From Streptomyces sp. CB01580 (GTDB lineage: Bacteria > Actinomycetota > Actinomycetes > Streptomycetales > Streptomycetaceae), in the NCBI RefSeq assembly GCF_001905795.1, contig NZ_LIXJ01000003.1, positions 400,887 through 464,886 of the forward strand: a stretch of 64,000 nucleotides of DNA, written 5' to 3'. Positions within the stretch are counted from its first letter, which is position 1. Every line of letters begins with the position of its first letter. This document shows, piece by piece, positions 33,507 to 42,900 of the stretch. A model generated the notes under the pieces. The model was not told the DNA's origin, did no database searches, and worked only from the letters and a program-made list of their open reading frames with translations. The translations under genes were made by a program, and so were the position numbers.

Positions 33507-34730
33507 TCACCTCAGCGAGCTCTTGGCGCGCCAGTCGGCCCAGGACACGTTCCAGTTCCCGTATCCGTTGCCCTCGGCGACCGTGCCCTTGGCGTCCGCG
33601 CCGGTGATCTCGAAGGGGTCGCCGACGCGCACCTGCCGGTACAGCTCGGCGGCGTTCGCGTCGCTCATCCCGACGCAGCCCGAACTGCGGTTGGCCGCCC
33701 CGAAGTAGGCGGCGTTCCACGGGGCGGCGTGGGCGTACATCCCCGACCAGGTCAGCCGCATCGACGAGTCGACCATCTTGTCGTAGGCGTCGCCCAGGCC
33801 GACCGTCTCCGAGCGCATGTTGATCGTGCCCTCCTTGGACATCAGCACGGCCGTTCCGCGCCACGAGGCCTTCACGCCGCCCGGGGTACCGGCCGACATG
33901 GGTACGTCCAGCACAGTCTTCCCGTCCCGCTTCAGCGCCAGCCGGTGCCGGTCGAGGTCGACCTTGACCACCTGGTGGGCGCCGATGCTGAACGTGGTGC
34001 GGTAGTCGCGCACGAACCAGCCGCCGGAAGGGCCCGAGTCGACACCGTTGAGAGCGGCGTCGAGCGTGACCTTCGTACCGGACTTCCAGTACTCCTTGGG
34101 GCGCCAGTCGACACGGTCGCGGCCGGAGTAGTCCCGCAGCCAGCCCCAGGAGCCCTCGGTGTTGTTCGAGGTGGTGACCTTCAGCGCCCTCTCGACCGCG
34201 GCCCGGTTCTTCACCGGGTTGTCGAAGACGATCGACAGCGGCTGGGCGATGCCGACCGTGGTGTTCTTGCCGGGGACCAGGGTGAGCTTGTTGACCTTGT
34301 CCGCCGCGGCGGTGGTGAACCGGGCCTCGGCGTTGCCGCCCCCGGTGTCCCGCGCCTCGACCCGGTACGCGGTGCCGGGTGCGGCCGGCCGGTCCGACGT
34401 CCAGGTCCGTCCGTTCGCCGATATCCGGCCGGTGAGTGCGTCGCCCCCGTCCGCGCGCACCGTGACCGCCTTCAGCTTCCCCGTGTCCATGGTCACCTTC
34501 ACCGGCTGTCCGGGGGCGGCGCCGGAGCCTCGGAGGTTCACCGAGATCCTGGTTTCGTGCGCGGGCGCGTTCCCGGCGCCCTTTCCCGAGTCCGTCCCGG
34601 AGTCCGACGCGGATGCGCCGTTGCAGGCGGTGAGGGAAAGGCCCAGCACCGCGGCCCCGACGATCAGGGTGAGCCGGGCGGGGCGGGCGAGCGGTGACGT
34701 GCGGCGGGTGCGTCGGCGTGCGGACGGCAA
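33507..34730 (-). CDS. L,D-transpeptidase lipoprotein
   Basis: A 407-residue cell-wall enzyme that makes 3-3 peptide cross-links. A basic n-region and hydrophobic core end at a lipobox LTAC (C36). Two Ig-like domains (about 55-270) precede the YkuD catalytic domain (about 270-395) with YAHAAPWNAAYFG (H334) and SSGCVGMSDANA (Cys352). The usual SHGCxR motif has Ser for His and Gly for Arg, as in some actinobacterial members. The TTG at 34730 has GGAGG 7 nt upstream and is preferred; an ATG at 34778 would add 16 residues. It is divergent from femX-murJ. Confidence 0.88.
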   Translation of the reverse strand: MPSARRRTRRTSPLARPARLTLIVGAAVLGLSLTACNGASASDSGTDSGKGAGNAPAHETRISVNLRGSGAAPGQPVKVTMDTGKLKAVTVRADGGDALTGRISANGRTWTSDRPAAPGTAYRVEARDTGGGNAEARFTTAAADKVNKLTLVPGKNTTVGIAQPLSIVFDNPVKNRAAVERALKVTTSNNTEGSWGWLRDYSGRDRVDWRPKEYWKSGTKVTLDAALNGVDSGPSGGWFVRDYRTTFSIGAHQVVKVDLDRHRLALKRDGKTVLDVPMSAGTPGGVKASWRGTAVLMSKEGTINMRSETVGLGDAYDKMVDSSMRLTWSGMYAHAAPWNAAYFGAANRSSGCVGMSDANAAELYRQVRVGDPFEITGADAKGTVAEGNGYGNWNVSWADWRAKSSLR

Positions 34731-34956
34731 GGGAGGACCTCCAGGGCAGTGCTTTTCGATGAGGGAAGAGGTGCGCATCCGACGATAGGTTCCGCAAATC
34801 GGTCGAAAACTGGGAAATCCCCTGTGTGACATCGGTCGCAGCGCAACGGTCATCGTCCGGTCACATACGCCGCTCGGCGCGGTCACGGACCGCTGTGAGC
34901 ATCCTTCTCGCCCCGCGGAGCCGACAAGCGGGGCGGAACAGGGAGGGCCACGAAAC

Positions 34957-36123
34957 ATGTCAGCGCTGCTCGCCGCCGAGGACCGCGGCCGTGACCGGGA
35001 ATCGCGGATACGCGTCCTGACCGCCGACGAACACCGGGCCTTCCTGGCCACCCGCACCGACGCGAGCTTCCTGCAGCACCCGTCCTGGGCCGGGGTGAAG
35101 GACCAATGGGCCGCCGAGACGATCGGCTGGCACGACGACTCCGGTGAACAGGCCGGGGCCGCACTGGTCCTGTACCGCCAACTCCCCGGAACCCGAAAGT
35201 ACTTCGCCTACCTTCCCGAGGGGCCGGTGGCCGACTGGGCCGACCCCGGCATCGACCGCTGGCTGGACCCGCTCATGACGCATCTGCGAAGGGCCGGCGC
35301 CTTCGCCGTCCGGATCGGCCCCTCGCCCGCGTACCGCCGCTGGGACGCCGCCCGCCTCAAGGCGGCCACCGGACCGGGCCGCAAGATCGGTGACGTGCTC
35401 GCCACCGAGGTCGACCCGCTCGGCACCGCCGTCGCCGAACGCCTCCGGGCCCGGGGCTGGCGCCGCTGCGGAGGCGACACGGGCGAGGACGCCGACGCGC
35501 AGCCCCGCTACGTCTTCCGGGTGCCGCTCACCGGACGGACCCCCGGTGACCTGTGGTCCGGGCTCAACCAGGAATGGCGCCGCAACGTCCGCAAGGCCGA
35601 GAAGGCCGGGGTGCGCGTCGTCATCGGCACCGCGGCCGAACTCCCCGAATTCCACCGGCTGCTGCGGATCACCGAGGAACGCGACGGCTTTGGCCTCGGC
35701 CGTTCCCTCGCCTACTACCAGCGGCAGTACGCCGTGCTCAACGCCGAACACCCCGGCCGCATGAGGCTCTACCTCGCCGTCCACCAGGGCGAGATCCTGG
35801 CCGCCCACACCATGATCAGCACCGGCCGGCGGGTCTGGTACCAGACCGGCGCCTCCGCCGACCACCGCCGCGAGGTACGCCCCAGCAACGCGCTCCAGTG
35901 GAAGATGATGCTGGACGCCCACACCCTCGGCGCCGATGTGCACGACATGCGCGGGGTACCCTCCACCCTTGACCCCGACGACCGTCCCTTCGGACTGCTG
36001 CGCTGGAAGCTGGGCACCGGCGGGCAGGTCGTCGAGACCCTCGGAGAGTGGGAGGCATCGGTGGGCGGAGCCACCAACAACGCCCTGTACCGGGCGTTCC
36101 AGAGTTACATGGCCCGCCGATGA
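34957..36123 (+). CDS. femX: FemX-type peptidoglycan bridge aminoacyltransferase
   Basis: A 388-residue FemABX-family enzyme that adds the first bridge residue (glycine in Streptomyces) to lipid II from aminoacyl-tRNA. The two GNAT-like halves include FLQHPSWAGVKDQW, YFAYLPEGPVADW, LNQEWRRNVRKAEKAGVRVV and LAAHTMISTGRRVWYQTGAS with LQWKMMLDAHTLG. GGGAGGGCC precedes the ATG. The coiled-coil arm of staphylococcal FemA is absent, as in other actinobacteria. It overlaps murJ by 4 nt, tying bridge addition to lipid II export. Confidence 0.9.
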   Translation: MSALLAAEDRGRDRESRIRVLTADEHRAFLATRTDASFLQHPSWAGVKDQWAAETIGWHDDSGEQAGAALVLYRQLPGTRKYFAYLPEGPVADWADPGIDRWLDPLMTHLRRAGAFAVRIGPSPAYRRWDAARLKAATGPGRKIGDVLATEVDPLGTAVAERLRARGWRRCGGDTGEDADAQPRYVFRVPLTGRTPGDLWSGLNQEWRRNVRKAEKAGVRVVIGTAAELPEFHRLLRITEERDGFGLGRSLAYYQRQYAVLNAEHPGRMRLYLAVHQGEILAAHTMISTGRRVWYQTGASADHRREVRPSNALQWKMMLDAHTLGADVHDMRGVPSTLDPDDRPFGLLRWKLGTGGQVVETLGEWEASVGGATNNALYRAFQSYMARR

Positions 36124-37850
36124 CGGCCGCCACCACGCACCCCGCGAAGACCCCGGAGCGCGGCTCGGGCTCGGTACTGCGCAGCGGCGCCCTCATGGCG
36201 TCCGGCTCCCTCGTGTCCCGGGCCACCGGCTTCGTCCGCTCCGCCGTCGTCGTCGCCGCACTCGGCACCGGACTCCAGGCCGACGGATACACCGTCGCCA
36301 ACACCGTGCCGAACATCCTCTACATGCTGCTCATCGGCGGCGCGCTCAACGCCGTGTTCGTCCCCGAACTGGTGCGTGCCGCCAAGAACCACGCCGACGG
36401 CGGAGCCGCGTACACCGACCGGCTGCTCACCGTCTGCACGACCGGGCTGCTCGTCCTCACCGCGCTCACCGTCGTCGGCGCACCCTGGATCGTCTCGCTC
36501 TACGCCCCCGGCTACCACGGCGAACAGGCCGAGCTGACCATCGCCCTGACCCGCTACTGCCTGCCGCAGATCCTCTTCTACGGCCTGTTCACGCTCCTGG
36601 GCCAAGTCCTCAACGCCCGCGACCGGTTCGGCGCGATGATGTGGACCCCGGTCCTCAACAACCTCGTGATCATCGCGGTGTTCGGGATCTACCTGGCCGT
36701 CGCGGCGGGCTCCGACGGCACGTTGAGTGCCGCGCAGGCCCGCTGGCTCGGCTGGGGCACGACCGCCGGGATCGTCGTGCAGACGCTCGCCCTGCTGCCC
36801 TCGCTGCGCGCCGCGGGGTTCCGCTGGCGACCGCGGTTCGACTGGCGGGGCAGCGGACTGACGCGCCCGCTGCGCGCGGCGGGCTGGCTCGTCCTGCTCG
36901 TGCTCACCAACCAGATCGCCTACTGGGTGGTCACACGGCTGTCCACCGCCACCGGCCAGCACGCCGTGGAACAGCATGTGGCGGGCGGACCCGGCTACAC
37001 GGCGTACAGCTACGCCTACCAGCTGTGGGTCGTGCCGCACGGCATCGTGACCGTCTCGCTGGTCACCGCCCTCATGCCCCGGATGAGCCGGGCCGCGGCC
37101 GAGGGCGACCTGGCGGGGGTGCGCAGCGACGTCTCGTACGCCCTGCGGACCTCGGCCGCGGTCGTGGTGCCCGCGGTGACCGTGCTGTTCGCGCTGGCAC
37201 CGTGGGTGATGGGCGCCGTGTACGGATACGGGCGCACCAGCGACGCGGACATCGCGGTCATGGCGGGCATGATGGCGGCGTTCGCGCCCGGTCTGATCGC
37301 CTACTCCGGTCAGTACGTGCTCTCGCGCGCGTTCTACGCGATGAGCGACACCCGCACCCCCTTCCTCCTCAATCTGGTGATCGCCGCCCTCAACGCGGGG
37401 TTGTCCGTCGCCGCGTACCTGCTGCTGCCGGTCCGCTGGGCCGTGACGGGCATGGCCGGGGCGTACACGATGGCCCTGTTCGCGGGCTTCGGCGTCACCG
37501 CGTACGTCCTGCACCGCAGGATCTCCGCGCCCGGCGCCGGGGGAGTCCCGGACACGGGAGCCGGGGAGGTCCCGGGCATCGGGGGAGTCCCGGGCAAGGG
37601 TCTCGACACGGCCTCGCTGCTGCGGTCGCCGGGACTGTGGGCGCAGATACGACTGGTGGTCGCGGGGGTGCCGGCCGGGCTGCTGGGCCACGTGACCGCC
37701 CGCGCCTGCGACGGGCTCGGCGACTTCGCCGCGGTGGGGGCGGGGACCGTCGTGCTCCTGCTCACGTTCGTGCTGCTGGCCCGGCCGCTGCGGCTGCGGG
37801 AGATCGGCACCGCCCTCGCGGCGGCCCGCGGCCGGCTCCGACGCACCTGA
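36120..37850 (+). CDS. murJ: Lipid II flippase MurJ
   Basis: A 576-residue MOP-superfamily membrane protein with about 14 helices. It begins with the conserved SGSLVSRATGFVRSAVVVAA and NTVPNILYMLLIGGALNAVF, and later has LTRYCLPQILFYGLFTLLGQ and YVLSRAFYAMSDTRTPF. The region after helix 12 (about 475-495) is a Gly-Val-Pro repeat, unlike classic MurJ, encoded by short direct DNA repeats near 37540-37600. The ATG overlaps the femX stop. It moves lipid II across the membrane; a cytosolic regulatory tail, seen in mycobacterial MviN, is absent. Confidence 0.92.
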   Translation: MTAATTHPAKTPERGSGSVLRSGALMASGSLVSRATGFVRSAVVVAALGTGLQADGYTVANTVPNILYMLLIGGALNAVFVPELVRAAKNHADGGAAYTDRLLTVCTTGLLVLTALTVVGAPWIVSLYAPGYHGEQAELTIALTRYCLPQILFYGLFTLLGQVLNARDRFGAMMWTPVLNNLVIIAVFGIYLAVAAGSDGTLSAAQARWLGWGTTAGIVVQTLALLPSLRAAGFRWRPRFDWRGSGLTRPLRAAGWLVLLVLTNQIAYWVVTRLSTATGQHAVEQHVAGGPGYTAYSYAYQLWVVPHGIVTVSLVTALMPRMSRAAAEGDLAGVRSDVSYALRTSAAVVVPAVTVLFALAPWVMGAVYGYGRTSDADIAVMAGMMAAFAPGLIAYSGQYVLSRAFYAMSDTRTPFLLNLVIAALNAGLSVAAYLLLPVRWAVTGMAGAYTMALFAGFGVTAYVLHRRISAPGAGGVPDTGAGEVPGIGGVPGKGLDTASLLRSPGLWAQIRLVVAGVPAGLLGHVTARACDGLGDFAAVGAGTVVLLLTFVLLARPLRLREIGTALAAARGRLRRT

Positions 37851-37956
37851 AGCCCGAGCGGGCCGCACGGGCCCGGGCCGACTCCGACGTGCATGACGCC
37901 CGCGCGAAACGGTCGTACGTTCGAATCCACTCCTTGATCGCTGGGATACTGCTGCC

Positions 37957-38640
37957 ATGCCTCGCGTGCTCCTGATCGAAGACGACCCCTCCGTACGGGA
38001 AGGGGTCGAGCTGGGGCTGCGGCGGCGCGGTCATGAGCTGAGGGGCGTCGAGACCGGCGAGGAGGGGCTGGCCGCCCTGGCGGAGTTCCGGCCCGACCTG
38101 GTCCTCCTGGACCTGATGCTGCCCGGGATGAACGGGGTCCAGGTCTGCCACCGGATACGGGAGACCAGCCAGCTGCCGATCATCATGCTCACGGCGCGTG
38201 GCGACGACTTCGACGTGGTCGTCGGCCTGGAGGCCGGGGCCGACGACTACATCGTCAAGCCCGCCCGCACCGAGGTGATCGAGGCGCGGATCCGCGCCGT
38301 ACTGCGCAGGCTCGCCGAACCCGCGGGCCGCGACGGCATCGAGTTCCACGGCGAGCTCGCCATCGACCGCGCCGGGCTCTCCGTCGCCAAGGCCGGGCAG
38401 CGCCTCCTGCTCGCCCCCTCCGAGCTGAAGCTGCTCCTGCACCTCTCCGCCTCGCCCGAGCAGGTCTTCAGCAGGCAACAGCTCCTCGAATACGTCTGGG
38501 AGCACAGCTACCACGGGGACGCCCGGCTGGTCGACGCCTGCGTACGGCGGCTGAGGCAGAAGATCGAGGACGTGGCGGGCAGTCCCCGCTACATCCAGAC
38601 CGTCCGCGGCTTCGGCTACCGTTTCGGGCCGCTCGCATGA
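37957..38640 (+). CDS. OmpR-family response regulator (AfsQ1-like)
   Basis: A 227-residue regulator. Receiver: VLLIEDDPSVREGVELGL, phospho-acceptor D52 in LVLLDLMLPGMNG, MLTARGDD and the Lys in YIVKPARTEV. Winged helix: LAPSELKLLLHLSASPEQVF and LVDACVRRLRQKIEDVAGSP. Sequence and the kinase-lipoprotein context resemble the AfsQ1-AfsQ2 branch, but it is probably a paralogue. It overlaps the kinase start by 4 nt. Confidence 0.92.
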   Translation: MPRVLLIEDDPSVREGVELGLRRRGHELRGVETGEEGLAALAEFRPDLVLLDLMLPGMNGVQVCHRIRETSQLPIIMLTARGDDFDVVVGLEAGADDYIVKPARTEVIEARIRAVLRRLAEPAGRDGIEFHGELAIDRAGLSVAKAGQRLLLAPSELKLLLHLSASPEQVFSRQQLLEYVWEHSYHGDARLVDACVRRLRQKIEDVAGSPRYIQTVRGFGYRFGPLA

Positions 38641-40088
38641 GGCTGCGCCCCGTTCTTCTTCGGCCCACCCGGTCCGGGCTGAGGACCCGGCTCGTCGCGG
38701 CCTTCCTCCTGGTCGCCGCGATCAGCGCCGTCACCACCGCGACCCTGACCTACCGCGAGGCCCGCTCCGCCATCCTCCAGCAGGCCCAGGACACCGCCGT
38801 GGACCAGTTCCGCGACCGGATCGGCACCCTGGCCATGACCCTGCCCGTGGAGCGCGAGCACCTGCGCCGGGCCTGTCAGTCCCTGGCCAGGGAGGGCAAG
38901 CCGCACACCTGGCGGGTCTTCGCCGAGTACGGGGACATCAAGGTCTCCTCGACGGACCGGCCCACCTCCGACGTGATCACACCCGCCCTGCGCGAGGCCG
39001 CCCGGGGCAGCACGCACGGCTCGTTCCAGCGCGTCGTCAAGGACGGGGACCCCTGGCTGACCGTGGGCATGCCCGCGCTCTTCGACCGGGGCGACGGGCG
39101 GCAGCCCACCGGCCTCGTCCTGTACGCCGTGATGCCGCTCACCACGGAGGAGGCCAATGTCGCCGCCATGGTCACCGCGGCCCGCGACGGCGCCCTGCCC
39201 GCACTGGCGATCGCGGTGATCCCCGCCCTGCTCGCCGCCCGCAGTGTGCTGCGCCCGGTGCGCGACCTGGAACGGGCCGCGGCCGGCATCGGCAGGGGGG
39301 AGCTCGACACCCGCATCGAGGTCAAGGGGTCGGACGAACTCGCCGAACTCGCCCGCACGTTCAACGAGTCGTCGACGAAACTCCAGGAGTCGGTGGCGGA
39401 ACTCCAGCGGGCGGAGGCGCGGGCCAGACGCTTCGCCTCCGACGTGTCGCACGAACTGCGCACCCCGCTCGCCGGGATGCTCGCGGTCACCGAGGTGCTC
39501 GACGAGGACGCCGCGCAGCTGAACGCCGACACCGCCGCGGCCGTGCGGCTGATCAGCGTCGAGACCGGAAAGCTCGCCACCCTCGTCGAGGACCTGATGG
39601 AGATCTCCCGGTTCGACGCGAAGGCCGCCGACCTCCATCTCGACGAGGTGGACGTCGCCGAGACCATCCGCAAGACCCTGCAGAACCGCCACTGGCAGGA
39701 CCGGGTCGACACCGAACTCGCCGACGGGGTAAGGGCGATGCTCGATCCGCGCCGCTTCGACATCGTCGTCGCCAACCTCGTCGGCAACGCGCTGCGGCAC
39801 GGCTCGTCGCCCGTCACCGTACGGCTGCGGACGGAGCGACGGGGCGCCGACCGGTGGCTGGTGACCGAGGTCGCGGACAGCGGGCCGGGCATCGACCCCG
39901 CGGTCCTGCCGCACATCTTCGACCGGTTCTACAAGGCCGACGCGGCCCGCACCCGGTCGGCGGGCAGCGGACTCGGGCTGGCGATCACCCAGGAGAACGT
40001 ACGGCTGCACGGCGGTACCGTGCGCGCGGCAGGCGGACCCGGGGGAGGGGCCGTCCTCACCGTGGAACTGCCGTTGGAGGGGACGTGA
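38637..40088 (+). CDS. Sensor histidine kinase
   Basis: A 483-residue kinase with a membrane helix at about 18-38, an extracellular sensor of about 145 residues, a second helix (about 180-200) and a HAMP linker. The dimerisation helix carries SDVSHELRTPL (H272). The ATPase has VVANLVGNALRHG (N-box), DSGPGIDP (G1), FDRFYKAD (F-box) and GSGLGLAI (G2). The start overlaps the regulator stop and its own stop overlaps the lipoprotein start, so the three genes form one coupled operon. Confidence 0.93.
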   Translation: MRLRPVLLRPTRSGLRTRLVAAFLLVAAISAVTTATLTYREARSAILQQAQDTAVDQFRDRIGTLAMTLPVEREHLRRACQSLAREGKPHTWRVFAEYGDIKVSSTDRPTSDVITPALREAARGSTHGSFQRVVKDGDPWLTVGMPALFDRGDGRQPTGLVLYAVMPLTTEEANVAAMVTAARDGALPALAIAVIPALLAARSVLRPVRDLERAAAGIGRGELDTRIEVKGSDELAELARTFNESSTKLQESVAELQRAEARARRFASDVSHELRTPLAGMLAVTEVLDEDAAQLNADTAAAVRLISVETGKLATLVEDLMEISRFDAKAADLHLDEVDVAETIRKTLQNRHWQDRVDTELADGVRAMLDPRRFDIVVANLVGNALRHGSSPVTVRLRTERRGADRWLVTEVADSGPGIDPAVLPHIFDRFYKADAARTRSAGSGLGLAITQENVRLHGGTVRAAGGPGGGAVLTVELPLEGT

Positions 40089-40627
40089 GGCGCGTACGGC
40101 TGCCTGCCCTGCTGCTGCCCCTCGTGGTGGTGGCGACGGGCGGGTGCGGCATACAGGGGACCGAGATCGTCGAGGTCGGTGATCCGGCGACCGTGGAGGT
40201 GGCCCCGGGACGCGAACAGGGCACCCTGCTCTACTTCGTGTCCCCACCGCCCGCGAAACGCCTGATGCCCGTCGTGCGGCCGGTCGACCTGACGGTCCAT
40301 GACCGGCCCGACGGCACGGGGGCGGTGCGCGCGTGGCGCGGCTCCGACAAGGCGATCGCCATGCTCCTCGACGGCCCCGACGAGACCGAGACCGCCGCGG
40401 GCCTGCGCACCGAACTGCCGCACGCCGACGCCATGTCGAGCCCGAGCCTGACCCTGGGGCCGGACGGGGTGCTGGTCCGGCTGGGCACACCGGTCGGGGA
40501 GTTGTCCGGCATCGCCCGGCAGCAGCTGATCTGCACGGCCGCGCAGGCACTCACCTCGGGCCGTGCGGTGGCGGTACGGGTGTCCGGTACCGACGGGACC
40601 ATCGGGCCGGACCACTGCTCCCTGTGA
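40085..40627 (+). CDS. Lipoprotein associated with the two-component system
   Basis: A 180-residue lipoprotein starting at a GTG overlapping the kinase stop (GTGA). The short signal peptide ends in a lipobox-like TGGC (C21). The mature part lacks recognised catalytic motifs; VGELSGIARQQLICTAAQAL resembles the GerMN-like lipoproteins that accompany streptomycete two-component systems. By context it probably modulates the extracellular sensor domain of the kinase, as CseA or MacRE-type partners are thought to do. Confidence 0.85.
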   Translation: MRRVRLPALLLPLVVVATGGCGIQGTEIVEVGDPATVEVAPGREQGTLLYFVSPPPAKRLMPVVRPVDLTVHDRPDGTGAVRAWRGSDKAIAMLLDGPDETETAAGLRTELPHADAMSSPSLTLGPDGVLVRLGTPVGELSGIARQQLICTAAQALTSGRAVAVRVSGTDGTIGPDHCSL

Positions 40628-40870
40628 GGACGGCGCCCGCCTCCCCGGCCGGCGGCCCGGTGCTCGGCGACGCCCTTCTCCGCCCGGTGGCGTTCCGTAC
40701 CTGTCCGTAACGCGCCCCGATCCGGGCCGGGTTCGGGATCGGTGTTGATCCTTACACCGGGCAACAGCGAATGCGGATGGGCGGCCATCCGACGGTTGGA
40801 CACCGGCCCGCCGACGCAGAACTCGGTGCGTTCCCCGGCGCGGTCGTGTGCGACCGGGCCCACGGCGCTC

Positions 40871-40900
40871 CTGACGGCGTGGGCGGAGCGGCGCTACCCT
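40871..40900 (+). promoter_or_regulatory. Candidate promoter for gamma-glutamyltransferase
   Basis: CTGACG (40871-40876) and TACCCT (40895-40900) are separated by 18 nt and end 30 nt before the ATG, with GGAGG in between. The 303-nt gap also has a small inverted repeat GGTGT/ACACC at 40741-40758 and otherwise no visible feature. Confidence 0.4.
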
Positions 40901-40930
40901 GCGGCGGACAATCCTTCACCGGAGGTGCGC

Positions 40931-42745
40931 ATGCGACGATCCCTCGCACGGAAAGTGTCGTTGACGGCGGTGCTCGCCGCCGTCGCCACGATCGGGGCGG
41001 CCGCCCCATCGTCCTCGTCGGCGCCGCCCCACACGCCGACCCCCAAGTCGCCGGTGGCGGTGGGCTACGGAGGGGCGGTCGCCAGCGTCGACGCGGACGC
41101 CTCGGCCGCCGGGATCGAGGTGCTCCGCAAGGGCGGCAACGCGGTGGACGCCGCGGTGGCGACGGCCGCCGCGCTGGGCGTGAGCGAACCGTACTCGTCC
41201 GGGCTCGGGGGCGGCGGTTACTTCGTCCACTACGACGCCAGGAAACACACCGTGGAGACGATCGACGGCCGGGAGACCGCCCCGCGCAGCGCCGACTCCT
41301 CGCTGTTCCTGGAGAACGGCAAACCGATCGCCTTCGACGACGCCGTCACCAGCGGGCTGAGCGTGGGCACCCCCGGCACCCCCGCCACCTGGGCCACCGC
41401 GCTCGACGCCTGGGGCAGCAAGTCGCTGCGGGAGGTGCTGAAACCGGCCGTACGGCTCGCCAGGGACGGCTTCGTCGTCGACGGCACCTTCCGCTCGCAG
41501 ACCGAGGCGAACCAGGCCAGGTTCGCGGACTTCCCGGCGACCCGGAAGCTCTTCCTGCCGGGCGGCCGACTTCCGGTGGTCGGCTCCGTCTTCAAGAACC
41601 CGGACCTGGCGCGCACCTACGAGCTGGTGGGCCGCGAGGGTGTCGGCGAGCTGTACCGGGGCGAGGTGGCCGACGACATCGTACGCACCGTGCGCAGGCC
41701 GCCGGTGGATCCGGGAGCCTCCAGGGCCGTGCGTCCGGGCGACCTCACCGCCAAGGACCTGCGCTCGTACCGTGTGCTGCGGCAGGCCCCGACGAAGGTC
41801 CGCTACCGGGGCCTGGACGTGTACGGCATGGCGCCCTCCTCGTCCGGCGGCACGACCGTCGGCGAGGCGCTCAACATCCTTGAGGGCACGGACCTTTCGA
41901 GGTCGACCGAGACGCAGTACCTGCACCGCTTCATCGAGGCGAGCCGGATCGCGTTCGCCGACCGGGGCCGGTGGGTCGGCGACCCGGCGTTCGAGGACGT
42001 ACCGACGAGGGAACTGCTGCGGCAGCGCTTCGCGGACTCACGGGCCTGTCTGATCAAGGACGACGCGGTGCTGACCAGCCCGCTCGCCCCGGGAGACCCG
42101 AGGCATCCGTCGTCCGGCTGCCGGACCGGGGGACCGGCGTCCCCGACGACGTACGAGGGCGAGAACACCACGCATCTGACGACGGCCGACAAGTGGGGCA
42201 ACATCGTCGCCTACACCCTCACGATCGAGCAGACGGGCGGCAGCGGCATCACCGTCCCCGGGCGTGGCTTCCTGCTCAACAACGAACTGACGGACTTTTC
42301 GTTCGCACCGGCCTCCCCGGCCGTCCACGACCCCAACCTGCCCGGTCCGGGCAAGCGGCCCAGATCCTCCATCTCCCCGACGATCGTGCTCAAGGACGGT
42401 CGACCGGTGCTGGCCCTGGGCTCTCCGGGCGGTGCCACGATCATCACGACCGTGCTGCAGTCGCTCATCGGCACCGTCGATCGCGGACTGCCACTCGTCG
42501 AGGCCATCGCGGCGCCGCGCGCCAGCCAGCGCAACGCGGCGGCCACGGAACTCGAACCGGGGCTCTGGAACAGTCCGGTGCGGGCACGCCTGGAAGCCCT
42601 GGGGCACGTCTTCAAGCCCAACCCGGAGATCGGGGCGGCGACGGGCGTGCAACGCCTCCCGGACGGCCGGTGGCTGGCGGCGGCGGAGAAGGTGCGCAGG
42701 GGAGGCGGGTCGGCGATGGTCGTCCGGCCCGCCGGAAGCCCCTGA
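40931..42745 (+). CDS. ggt: Gamma-glutamyltransferase
   Basis: A 604-residue exported N-terminal-nucleophile hydrolase that cleaves glutathione and other gamma-glutamyl compounds. A signal peptide (about 1-26) is followed by GGNAVDAAVATAAALGVSEP and SSGLGGGGYFVHYD. Self-cleavage should occur before T413 in ENTTHLTTADKWGNIVAYTL, giving large and small subunits. The small subunit has the GFLLNNELTDFSF and RPRSSISPTIVL motifs of substrate binding. GGAGG sits 5 nt before the ATG. Confidence 0.94.
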   Translation: MRRSLARKVSLTAVLAAVATIGAAAPSSSSAPPHTPTPKSPVAVGYGGAVASVDADASAAGIEVLRKGGNAVDAAVATAAALGVSEPYSSGLGGGGYFVHYDARKHTVETIDGRETAPRSADSSLFLENGKPIAFDDAVTSGLSVGTPGTPATWATALDAWGSKSLREVLKPAVRLARDGFVVDGTFRSQTEANQARFADFPATRKLFLPGGRLPVVGSVFKNPDLARTYELVGREGVGELYRGEVADDIVRTVRRPPVDPGASRAVRPGDLTAKDLRSYRVLRQAPTKVRYRGLDVYGMAPSSSGGTTVGEALNILEGTDLSRSTETQYLHRFIEASRIAFADRGRWVGDPAFEDVPTRELLRQRFADSRACLIKDDAVLTSPLAPGDPRHPSSGCRTGGPASPTTYEGENTTHLTTADKWGNIVAYTLTIEQTGGSGITVPGRGFLLNNELTDFSFAPASPAVHDPNLPGPGKRPRSSISPTIVLKDGRPVLALGSPGGATIITTVLQSLIGTVDRGLPLVEAIAAPRASQRNAAATELEPGLWNSPVRARLEALGHVFKPNPEIGAATGVQRLPDGRWLAAAEKVRRGGGSAMVVRPAGSP

Positions 42746-42865
42746 GTCTCTGACGTTCCATCAATAATGTTTAATGCGGGGCTGTTTGGTCACATCCGTT
42801 GGGTGGTGAAACGGCCCCGCAGTCTTGACGAGGGCATGGCTTCGGGTCCATCTTTGCGGCGTCGG

Positions 42866-42882
42866 TAAGGAAAGTTTCCTAA
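42866..42882. promoter_or_regulatory. Palindromic operator upstream of the chitosanase
   Basis: AGGAAA-G-TTTCCT (42868-42880) is a perfect palindrome set in TAAGGAAAGTTTCCTAA, 20 nt before the GTG start. From memory it resembles the operator bound by the ROK-family repressor CsnR at actinomycete chitosanase genes. It should be compared with the published site. Confidence 0.6.
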
Positions 42883-42900
42883 TAGAAGGGCACCCCCCCT

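Noticed and set aside
42840..42900. DasR site at the chitosanase promoter
   Set aside because: The palindrome present is AGGAAA-G-TTTCCT; the DasR-type TGGTCTAGACCA core is not found there.
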